From Cryptomeria japonica (Eukaryota > Streptophyta > Pinopsida > Cupressales > Cupressaceae), in assembly GCF_030272615.1 (NCBI RefSeq), contig NC_081405.1:607839677-607903676 (forward strand): a stretch of DNA of 64,000 bases, written 5' to 3'. Positions within the stretch are counted from its first letter, which is position 1. Every line of letters starts with the position of its first letter. Under the pieces are notes generated by a model that saw only the letters and a program-made list of their open reading frames with translations, was not told the DNA's origin and made no database searches. The position numbers and the translations under genes are program-made. Of the stretch, positions 54,990 to 64,000 are shown piece by piece.

Positions 54990-56580
54990 GATATCATTAA
55001 TTTTGTTGCTTTGGCTTTGCATCTTTCAGGTGCTCGCATGATTTCTTCTTCCCAACCTTGTCTCCTTGTCATCATGGGTGTCTTCCTTCACATCAATGAT
55101 TCCCCTAGAGGCCTTATCCCCATGGTCATTCTCAAGCTTACTGATAAGAGCCTTCATACTAGTAGTGGAGGCCTTAAGGATCTTATGGCTTTTCTCACCA
55201 ATCTTCTTGAGCCTTCTCTCAACTCCTTCAAGTCTTTTTTCAGTAGTCCTTGCTCTGTTCTCCAAGATTTGGAAGCTATTCTGATGAGCATTAATAATCT
55301 CCTCATCCTAACTAATAGCTTTGGTAAGCTCATTGAGATATTCAAGGAGGGAGCTAAATTTACCCGAGCCAATAGCTTCTAAGGTCTCAATTTTTCTGGC
55401 TTCTTGAGCTTGCTTGGTTTTTATGCTAGTAATTTCCTTATGCAACCAGAGGGACACTTTGTTGAAGCTATCCATGCCATTTTTTTATGCCAAGATTGAT
55501 ATCTAGATGATGGCCTTCCTAGGTCTTGTCACCAGCAGGTTCTAAATTCACCTCAAGACCCACCTCCATGACATTAGATCTCTGAGCTTGTTTCATGGTC
55601 CTATCCTCCCCAACCAAACCCTTATCCTTAGAACTAGTCATGAGAGGTGACCGATTCTTGGTTCCCACATTCTCATTTTTGGGAGTTTTCCTTTTCTTCT
55701 TCTGGATCAAGAGGATTTGGACCTCCTCACTTTCAGTATCCATGTCGTCATCTGTCTCATTTTCCACCTCATACTAGCTATCATCATCCTCCCCCTCTGC
55801 TTCCTTTTGGCCGACCCTTTCTTCATGTAGCTCATGCCCTATTTTTCTTTTTCTCTTGCTCGACCCAACAATTTGGGAATCATCCTCTGCTCAGCTTCTG
55901 TATCATATCTATCACCATCCTCATCATCAGAGTCATCCAAATCCTCTTCCAACTCAGAAACCTTAGCAATGTTCAGATGGACGGTAGTATTCTTGATGTG
56001 ATTATACAAAATCACCATCAAACCCTCATCCATAGTTGGATTGGTATTGGGGTTGGATATTGCATCCTTTATCCCAACATTTAGGGCACATAAAAGATAG
56101 TATGGAATGAAAATTTTCTCTTTATACTGGAAATGGTTAAGAATTACAAAATGATAGCTTTAAACCCTTGTAAATCTACCATATAAAGTGATAAATTGTA
56201 TAATGGCAAGCAAAACCCTTTGCAAATTAACTTAATTACCTTTGGCGAGTAGTAAGTATGACTTCCCTTCACCAATATGGCTTTCTCCTCATCATCCTTA
56301 GGAAATTTCTTCACAGTCACATCTGAAATCTTCCTATCCCTATAAAACTTGATGCTGTCCATTGGAAGACCCATAGCCCCAGTGATCATAGTTTTAGTCA
56401 CCTTGAACTTCCTGCTGCCAATGGTCAATGTGCCTTTATCCCAACCCTTTCTAAAAATCCTTGTAATTTCGGGTCGTTTCTCTTGCATTCTCTCCATGAA
56501 ATCAGTCATCTTGGCAGCTTGAAGTACCGCCCAGACTTGAGGCCATTCCTCCATTTATCAATAGTGGTATCCTCTGTTCT
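54990..56580 (-). pseudogene. Extra frame downstream of LINE ORF2
   Basis: Frame 56554-56144 reads EEWPQVWAVLQAAKMTDFME, KGWDKGTLTIGSRKFKVTKT, GLPMDSIKFYRDRKISDVTV, TYYSPKVIKLICKGF. It continues after frame changes as ISNPNTNPTMDEGLMVILYN (near 56050-55990), the acidic EDLDDSDDEDGDRYDTEAEQ, KKKRKTPKNENVGTKNRSPL, and a coiled coil (RTTEKRLEGVERRLKKIGEK, near 55250-55190). The pattern recalls 'FxxxxxxGxxxIxxxxFxVxxxxIxxxxGLP' frames of uncharacterised plant transposon-associated proteins. This is an impression from family knowledge, not a database hit. It lies between RNase H and the LINE 3' end within the same target duplication, so it travelled with the LINE. It could be a third ORF or a captured gene. 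Confidence 0.6.
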
Positions 56581-56815
56581 CTTGTGATTTCCACCCATAT
56601 TGTTATTGATGTCTATCCACTATGAATTATTTCAAATACCTTTCTTCGCTATGAAATTTCTATGAGAAACTACTAGAAGCCTATAGAAATTTCTATTGTT
56701 TTTGCTTGATAGGGAAAAAATCACCCATAAAGCATGCGAGGTGATCTTGCAATTATTACTGTACCTCCTTCTCGACTGCATACAAAACCGACTCCTGCCG
56801 CCATGACCTCCCCTA

Positions 56816-58355
56816 TCATCTTGGGAAATGATTTAAAATCCAACCTTTCTTACCATGCAATCTTTCATAAGTTAAGATGCCACGTGTTCTATTCCAAATC
56901 TTTATTTGCTCGCTCCTTACTTCCTCATTAGTAGCCCAGCCAGCACACCTATTGGCCTCTCTATAATCATACGAAATGTGGCAATTATAAAACCCCTCAA
57001 GCAACTCCCTGGCAGAATTAATGATGTTTTTAATCATCCACGAGGGTTGGTGTTTACCAAGGAGGCAATTAATAATGTTTTAGAGTCACCTTCCAACCAT
57101 AACACTTTGACACCCAAGTTATAAGCTAATTTAATATTTTGGAGGGCACCCATAGCTTCGGCTAGATGATTAGTCTGAATCCCCAAGGGAAAGGCAACCA
57201 TCCCAATAGAAAAGCCAATACCGTTTCGGATAACTCCACCACAACTAGCAGGCCTTGGGTTGCCTTTACCATCACCATCAATGTTATCCTTAAACCAACC
57301 ATTAGGGGGAAAATACCAACTACACATACTTCTTTTGATTTGGTTGATGTTGATGCCCATGTAGGCTGGGATATTCTAGCTCTTGAGAACATCAACGTCC
57401 TCCTTATTATTATGGCAATGCTCTCCCATGGCCATCACATTCTCAACACAATTATATTTTATCTTGGCCCACACCACTTTAGAGGTGTTAGTATCATTCC
57501 TGAAGATAATGTTATTGCTCTCATTCCATATACCCCAAAAGATATGAGAGAAGGAAAAATTCCATAAATTTCTTATGGTCAGATTATTAGTAGTGTAGTG
57601 CCAGATTAAAGACAAGAGATGAAATAGAATAAATCCTTGAAGAGGCCTCTCTCCACACCATGTGGTCTTCCCTTCTAGTATTTAATATTTCATGGTTGAT
57701 CATTAAGTTTACCTTCTTTAGGTTGGGATCAATAGATCTGAGGTCCACCCACTTTTGATCTTTCCAGTAATTAGCCACTTGAGCACCGAACTTCTCCTTA
57801 CAATTCCGGATGAGAATATGAGAGGAACACTTATTAAGAGGGTCTCCTCCAATCCAAGCATCATCCCAGAAGTCCACCTTCCTGCCATTACCTATGGCCC
57901 CGACATTACCTAAACTAACAATACCTTTATCTTAGATAACATTGTTCCAAATAAAAGAGCCACTTGTTATCTTATTAGAGGCAAGGGAATCTTCCATGAT
58001 GAGAACCTCCCGTACGTAATTAGCCTTCCAGATATCATTCCATTCTCTATTTCCCTGATAGGTTCTACAAATTTTTTTGGTGAGAAGAGTTTTGTTCAAG
58101 GTTATAATATTTATCAAGCCCATACCCACCCCCACCTTTTTGGGTTTACACACATTATCCTAGGCTATGAGTGCCACTCTCTTCTTCTCCTCAACCCCAA
58201 ACCATAGGAAGGCAATCTGAATTTTCTCAATAACTTTAGAAAATTTTCCAGGGGTTTTGAAGAGGCTTAAAGCATACACTGGAAGACTCTGGAGAGATGA
58301 TTTTAAAAGATGGATTTTTCCAGCTTGACTAAGAAGGGTACCTTTCCAACCAGCC
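56816..58355 (-). pseudogene. LINE ORF2 C-terminus with RNase H domain
   Basis: From 58355: LAGWKGTLLSQAGKIHLLKS and SLQSLPVYALSLFKTPGKF (thumb/connection region), KIQIAFLWFGVEEKKRVALI, then KPKKVGVGMGLINI. Frames 57877-57587 and 57615-57376 follow (DFWDDAWIGGDPL, LWNFSFSHIFWGIWNESNNI, the zf-RVT-type region). Then comes RNase H at 57360-57034 (GWFKDNIDGDGKGNPRPASC, NHLAEAMGALQNIKLA, LWLEGDSKTLL) and its end at 57037-56816 (DYREANRCAGWATN). The first Asp, the Glu and the second Asp are present, but the last catalytic Asp (usual AD.LA) reads Gly. One stop follows VALIA. The plus-strand frames over 56734-57567 are antisense. Confidence 0.85.
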
Positions 58356-58375
58356 AGTGTTTTAAAACTATGGTT

Positions 58376-58485
58376 GATAATGAGGTAGATCCAAAGATAA
58401 AATGTTTAAGGTGTGATAGAGGAAGTGAATTTAATTTGAATGAGTTTGACTAATATTGTGTAGATCATGGTATTAGGAGACATTT
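58376..58485 (+). pseudogene. Copia integrase, middle part
   Basis: Plus-strand codons FKTMVDNEVDPKIKCLRCDR, GSEFNLNEFD, stop, YCVDHGIRRH continue the integrase catalytic core (usual LRSDRGGEF) directly from 54732. The frame is cut again at about 58485. Confidence 0.85.
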
Positions 58486-59985
58486 GTTGGTGCAGGAGCA
58501 CCCCATCAAACCCATCAAACCCATCAAACCCTTCAAGATGATAATTCAGACTCTGAAAAGGGAGGCTAAGGCATTAAGTAAATCTTTAGAATATTTTGTA
58601 TAGGTTTTTAATCATGCATTGTGTGTTTGTAATAATGAACCCCATCTTGTGAGCCAAACTCCTATTTTGGTATTTCTATGAGCCAATTAAGACTTTTGGA
58701 CAATAGGGGATCAAATGTGTTGATTTTATGTGTTTTAAGATGTTTTAGGAGGGGTTGAACTTGACCCAAGGATTTAGGAGGAAAAAGATAACATTTTGAC
58801 AACTTTTACAAAAGTTGTCAAAAGTTGTCATGAGCAACTTTTATGCACTTTTTGCATTTTTGTTATTTGAAAATCCTCCAACGGCTCTAACCTCTTGGTT
58901 CTCGGTTGAGAGAATTTGTGGAGTAGTATTTACACCTTGTGGATCCAATTTCCAAGTAGTAGTTGTATGAAGAAGAATTTGATTTTAACAAACTAATGAA
59001 ATTCTGAGTTTGTCCTGGAATTCTGGAGTTTTTGTTTGTGGTACGGTTCTGTACGGATTGGTACCTTTTCCCAATGATGTGAATTGGTTGGAGAGGAGAG
59101 TTAAAATTGTTTTGGCTTTGATTTTAAGTCTTTATTGTGTGTGTTTCTCCTGATATTCAAGTTTTACTATATGTACTCGGAAAACCAAGGTTTACCTTGG
59201 GTTTTTCCCTTCTAAGAATCATGGGGTTCAGTCAAAGGAAAGTATGGTTAATTTATTCTAGGATTCCAAGAGTGTTTTATAGGGGAAGCAAGGAAGAAGT
59301 GTGTTTGGAGCGACCCTAGGTAGACATCTCTATGTGACTACATAGACCTTGAACAACTAAACTACCTTTGTGTGCAAATGGCGATGATTACAGGTGTACA
59401 ACCTTGGAATCCCTCATTATTTATGGTTCCTCACATGCCCATGGGATTTTAATAGCCTGGTTCATTCATCTGAGTATAGTTGCTTCACAAAAGAGGCCTA
59501 ATTAACCCTTTAGGATAGTCAACATCCTACCAGAAAATACATTGATTTTCCAGACCTTGATCCTTCCTTTTGGGGATTTGTGTAACTTACAAAAGGGTGT
59601 CTGAATACATAATTTTTTTGCTAAAGTATTTGGGAAAATTTGAACTTAAGATCCCTTTACCTGCTAAATAGGGCTACAAGCAACTAGGCCTAATTGGGTG
59701 AGTTTCTTAAAGAATGGATATGAAACCTCACCACCAGTGCTTTGTCTGACCTTGGGGAGTCTTGTATAACCCAAAACTGGCATGCAAATGATTTTTAACC
59801 CTCAGAGGTATCATGGATTGTGTTGTAGGAAGATATCCCTATTGAGTAGGCATGAGTCTTGAAGATTGTGAGAAGATTTAACTAATTTTGTAGAGCCTTC
59901 TCTTGATAGGATCCCATTCTTGGTTTGAGGGGTCAGTGTCATACATTTTGAGGTATTTGGAAGGATGCAAGGAGGGCTCTGCATC
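58486..59985 (+). mobile_element. Probable solo LTR inserted in the copia integrase
   Basis: About 1.5 kb separates GIRRH from PRTPQYNAV of the same integrase. The insert begins TGTTGGTGCAGGAG and ends near CTCTGCA, with imperfect flanks (ACATT, TCATT). No gene is supported inside; the frame at 59137-59319 has no domain. It contains CATCAAACC repeated three times (58505-58531). Confidence 0.5.
58798..58829. repeat. Hairpin with repeated arm
   Basis: GACAACTTTT-AC-AAAAGTTGTC is a perfect inverted repeat, followed at once by another AAAAGTTGTC and, after a few bases, by GCAACTTTT. Confidence 0.7.
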
Positions 59986-59989
59986 ATTT

Positions 59990-61365
59990 TTTTTTTCCTA
60001 GGACCCCTCAATATAATGCAGTTGTAGAAAGAATGAATAGAACAATTCAAGTGATGGCAAGAAGAATGTTGTAATATTCTAATCTTCTTGATGTAAATTG
60101 AAAATATGTAGTCCATACATCTATCTATATTCTTAATAGAGTGAAGTTGAGAGACAACAACTCTAAAACCCCTTATGAGATATGGTATGAAATGACTCCT
60201 CCTTCTATGTATTCTAGAAATTTTGGTAGAAAGTACTATATTGAAAAAGATGAATAATACCTGGGAAAGTTTGAATCAAGATATGATGAAGGAATATTTA
60301 ATAGATGCTCAAGTAAAATCAAGGCCTATAGATGCTACAACAAGAGACTCAAGAAGATGGTTGAAAGCACAAATGGTAAAGTCAATGAATATTAGAGTTT
60401 AATTAGAAAATAACCTAAGGATTATGGACAAAAAGATCCTCTCAACATAGAAGGAGAAGAAGAAGTGATAGAAGATTCAAAGAAAACAAAATTAGAGAGA
60501 GCTCCTATAACTTCAGTCAAATATGTTAAGAGGAACCACTCAGAAGATTAGATCATTGGTGAAAATAATAAAGGTGTGTAGACAATGAGAAGACTTGCAA
60601 ACTAAAGTGAGAAAGACAATATTTTTTTGCTTTGAAATATTGATCCCAAGAGTGTTGTTAATGCTAGAAAAGATGAAGGATGGTTGCAAATAATGGAAGA
60701 AGAGCTAAATTAGACTCAAAAGAATCAAACATGGGAATTAGTCTCTAGACCAATCTATAAGAATGCCATAGGAATAAAGTGGGTGTTCTAGAGTAAGATG
60801 AATGATGAAGGAGAAATGACTTGGAGTAACACAAGATTAGTTTGTAGAGGATAAATTAACAAGTGGAAGGAATTGATTTTGAGGAGATGTTTGCTCCAAT
60901 AGCTAGGATGGATGTAATCAAAATGTTTCTTGCCTTTACATCTCATAATAACTTCAAGGTTTATTATATTGATGCCAAATTGTCTTTATTGAATGGTGAT
61001 TTAGATGAAGATGTCTACATAGATAAACTTGGTTGATTTCATTTATCAAAGGATCTATACATCATGTGCATACTCAAATTAGCATTGAATGGACTCAAGA
61101 AAGTTGCTACAGATTTGGTATACAAGGTTGGATGAGTACTTTAGTAAATTTTCCATAAAGGTGCCATTAATAAAAATCTTTACATTAGGGTTGATAAGGT
61201 AAATTTTATTATAGCTTTTGTATGTGGAGATTATATTAGATTAGCTTTGGTAGAGATGATAGTATACATACAATGTTTGTAGAGGAGATGAAGAAATAAT
61301 TTCATATGTCTATGATTGGTGAGTTTTCCTACTTCCTTGGTCTTCAAATTTCTTAGCTAGATTAT
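59990..61365 (+). pseudogene. Copia integrase end and reverse transcriptase relic
   Basis: Starts PRTPQYNAVVERMNRTIQVM and YILNRVKLRDNNSKTPYEIW (integrase C-terminus), then DEGIFNRCSSKIKAYRCYNK. Next is the reverse transcriptase approach ARKDEGWLQIMEEELN and QTWELVSRPIYKNAIGIKWV. EEMFAPIARMDVIKMFLAF-like and VYYIDAKLSLLNGDLDEDVY-like codons follow. The last recognisable block is IGEFSYFLGLQIS at about 61320-61355. The catalytic YVDD region is unrecognisable (VCGDYI). Many stops and frameshifts. Confidence 0.8.
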
Positions 61366-63249
61366 GGTATGTGATGCACTACAAAAAGGATTGTTAGAAA
61401 CACAAGATTCAAATGTTAGTGTTGTTAGTATCAATAAAAAATGAAACAGAAATGAAACTACAATCCTAAGAATCCATATCAAGAGAGATATTAAACAAAT
61501 TATAGAAAGCATACAAAAATGGAAGAAAGACACTAAACCCTCCCAAATGCTCTCCGAAATGCTCATAGTTTCTCCTCCCTTTTAGATAGAATAATCCCAT
61601 GTGAAATATATATCCTCTGCACATATGATCAAGAGATTAGTCCAGACAATGATAACAAATCTAAATAGAATAAGAGTTGAAAGCATCCAATCACTGAAGC
61701 CAACAATATCAATGAAAACTTAATATCACCAAATGGAAATCAAGGTGTCAATCAAGTAATCAAGCAACCATATTATGTCAAATGTACCAAAGAGAAGATG
61801 CCAACTAGTACATATCCATCTGAAGCTAGTAATAAATAATCAAGGTCAACTAATATACCATTTCTTTAGACATAGCCAAACAACTCTGTGAAATATATTT
61901 TCTTGTGGTAATCACATGAGCAATCAAGAGACCTGTCAACTAATAATGACATCTGTATCTTTGGATAAAAAATCCATTAACTTGACCTACTATCAATAAC
62001 TTCGTTAGTTACTAACATCCTCATGTACCAAACATAGTCAAGTACCAAGGAAAACCACTAGAAAAACTATTGTTATCACTCTTACATCAAAATTGGACAC
62101 CACTGCAAGGTCATCGAACAAGAATACACCAAGTATTATAACTCTCTATCCAGACTTTTGTCGATGTGACTATTATTGTTACTATATCCACTGAAATATA
62201 ATGCCTTGAAACATGTCACTATCAAATATAGCGGTTTGTACCTATAGCATATATGGTACAAGAAAAAGTTAATAGAAATCACAAGCTAAGTCAACAAAGC
62301 GTGGTGTTCAAACTGTTCCTTATGCATGTTTTCTAACATTCTTTGCATGCACATTTTCTCATCCAGCAAAAACCAACTGTAAGTTAAAATTTATCGTCCA
62401 AGTTCCAGTATCACTATAAAATAGGTATAAAAGTTCCCTAATATTCAATTCTTTCCTAAATGTGCTTGGTTCTTTCAATCTCATCAACTTGCTTAACTTG
62501 TTATACAACACCATGGTTATCATGTTCGCAAGCTTTTATTAAGCATCTTAACCATCTGACATCAAGGACACTTTACTATAAGTCCTTTAATTTATTACTC
62601 AAGAGCCCAAGACTATATCCTTGAACTTGATCATGGAATTCCATCAAGCATAAACTTCAAAATCAAAATGAGAAAGACTCATTACAATACATTGTCCTTA
62701 AGTAAAAGACAAAATCACTATCATCCAAAGTCATTGTCAGCATGCAAAGTTACACCTGTCTTTGTTTGTGAAACCACTTTCATTGCTAAAACATAAAAAG
62801 AATTTGTGGATATCATGAGATTAAGAAATGTAACAATACCACAATGCAAGATCCACTTTCAAAATGTTCATTCTCAATGACAACTTTAACACATATATAT
62901 CAAGATGCATAGTTTATGACAAAACTCCAATTCAACGTGTCAACAAAAAATTCCTATCATGATGAAGAATATGTTGTCCAAGCAAATAACATAACTCTTC
63001 AAGTAATCACTATCGGTCTTTACCATCATTATAAAATAGAAAAGAATTTCTAGATTCCACATCATACCAATCATTGATGGTGATATTGATGAAACATAAG
63101 CTTCACATTGCAGCCAGATCTATCTTCATTATCGACTACTTGCAATTAGCACATTTAGATCATTAGATCATTGTAGTTATCAGCCACAAGCCATTGTTCT
63201 CTCAAAACATTCTGTCCAAACAAAATCTGTACAAACCATTATTCTTGCG
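61366..63249. other. No gene supported; AT-rich, possible LTR at left
   Basis: At 61366 copia homology stops. Minus-strand TTTCTAACA near 61400-61410 could be the end of an LTR of the minus-strand copia element whose gag lies at 63.3-64 kb, but a second LTR copy is not visible. No pol motif was found on either strand. Confidence 0.4.
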
Positions 63250-64000
63250 TACTGCCTCAATTGAGAGAAAAACTTATTGAAAGCACAAAGTCGATCATCA
63301 AAAAAAAATTAGAAAGATACCAAACTATTTTACTTGACCCATGAGGTAAATAGACTACCTCAAACATCTTGGGGAACCTTAGAAAATTAAACATTAGATC
63401 ACCCCCCCTAAGAACATGCAACCACTTAAAGACTAAGAGATAATCCTTGTGCATCATGCACAAAATTAAGTTCTTCCTTCTCCTTTCCTTTCTTTCTTCT
63501 CCAGACCCATAGAAATCCATTTCCCTAATGATTTCTTCCTACAAAAACTTTCTTTATGATTAAATCGATGAAACTTAAAGTAAACAACTGCAGATTTGCG
63601 TTCTCCTATGCCATCTTTTAGAGACAATCTATTATAATTTCTTGCAATATGGCCTCATTGGTTACATTTAAAGCATGTGATATTATCATAGTTCTTTTTC
63701 CAATCATTGTTTTTGATGTTAACCCAACATTCAAAAGCTCTATGACCATACTCACAACAAGAATAGCAATAGCCCATAAAAGAACAATTATACTTCATCA
63801 ATATACCTTCCCAAGAAGAAGCAAAACTTAGACATCTATTTGTTCTAATTCTTCCTCCCTTGTTGATGTTCTCATGTTGTTTTCTTCTTGCAATTTCTAG
63901 ATCAGAAGCATGAAAATTCAAATTCACCTTAGTTCTAGCGGTTTTCATAATCTTAGAGAATTGTCCTTCCTATAAGTCTAGACCCGCTTTGTCATTTGGA
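63250..64000 (-). pseudogene. Second copia element: gag with two zinc knuckles, minus strand
   Basis: Frame 63948-63655 reads KVNLNFHASDLEIARRKQHE and then CYSCCEYGHRAFEC, a perfect CX2CX4HX4C. After a linker, CFKCNQ is followed by a stop where Trp is usual, then GHIARNYN, with Tyr in place of the last Cys. The next segment (GIGERKSAVVYFKFHRFNHK) and the frame 63520-63257 carry on without known motifs. Orientation is opposite to the copia relic at 53.4-61.4 kb, so it is a different insertion. The gag N-terminus lies beyond the right edge. Confidence 0.65.

Larger units (their letters stand above)
54733..58359 (-). mobile_element. 5'-truncated L1-type LINE inserted in the copia relic
   Basis: The insert is bounded by a perfect 16-bp target duplication TTTTAAAACTATGGTT (54717-54732; 58360-58375). 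On the minus strand it starts inside ORF2 (truncated 5' end at 58359) and ends CCTGTTTTTCGTTATTCAAA at 54733, a LINE-like 3' end with almost no poly(A). It carries the C-terminal part of ORF2 with an RNase H domain and then about 1.8 kb with a further frame. Confidence 0.95.

Noticed and set aside
55011-56084. Overlapping plus-strand frames over the LINE 3' region
   Set aside because: They mirror the minus-strand acidic and coiled-coil frames; stops and composition fit antisense reading.
56734-57567. Plus-strand frames of 65-133 codons
   Set aside because: Antisense to LINE RNase H, whose motifs are recognisable on the minus strand.
58505-58531. CATCAAACC triplicate as a CRISPR-like or satellite array
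   Set aside because: Only three adjacent 9-bp units without spacers; simple slippage.

Overview
The window looks like repeat-rich nuclear DNA of a seed plant, most likely a conifer. The evidence is an AT-rich sequence, plant Ty1/copia, Ty3/gypsy and L1-type LINE remains, a PLS-type pentatricopeptide-repeat (PPR) relic, and TIR-type disease-resistance gene relics of gymnosperm flavour. The species is inference only. I found no intact cellular protein gene, rRNA, tRNA or CRISPR array. Nearly every long reading frame is a piece of a decayed mobile element or is antisense to one.

Layout. 1-735: degenerate PPR gene (minus). 1625-3075: dispersed repeats. 3076-11380: one Ty3/gypsy-like element (plus) with very long LTRs, a gag relic and acidic frames where pol should be. 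11381-13642: a small copia-like element without pol, nested in a larger minus-strand retroelement (about 13.6-17.26 kb) with G-patch and zinc-knuckle frames. 17.26-22.58 kb: a unit holding a TIR resistance-gene relic and a second unidentified gene relic. 22.58-27.0 kb: minus-strand Ty3/gypsy polyprotein in the order gag, protease, extra RNase H, reverse transcriptase. 27.0-30.04 kb: no support for genes. 30.06-36.06 kb: plus-strand LINE (ORF1, then reverse transcriptase), split by a repeat block. 36.33-37.02 kb: a third, reduced copy of the TIR locus. 37.3-53.23 kb: a second, longer copy of the 11-22.6 kb region. It contains a structurally complete 2.67-kb LTR element (46700-49371) with target duplication TAATT. 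53.4-61.4 kb: plus-strand copia polyprotein interrupted by a 5'-truncated LINE (54733-58359, perfect 16-bp target duplication) and by a probable solo LTR (about 58.49-59.99 kb). 63.25-64 kb: minus-strand copia gag.

Three themes tie the window together. First, segmental duplication: blocks at 11.4-22.6, 31.8-34.9 and 38.0-53.2 kb descend from one nested ancestral locus, shown by a shared LTR insertion with the same target site TACTC and by a SINE-like insertion with paralogous empty sites. Second, pol-less LTR elements that encode lysine/glutamate-rich coiled-coil proteins, one of them with a G-patch and zinc knuckles. Third, the two TIR copies carry different lesions that fall on the same short block around the glutamate thought to be catalytic in TIR NADases.
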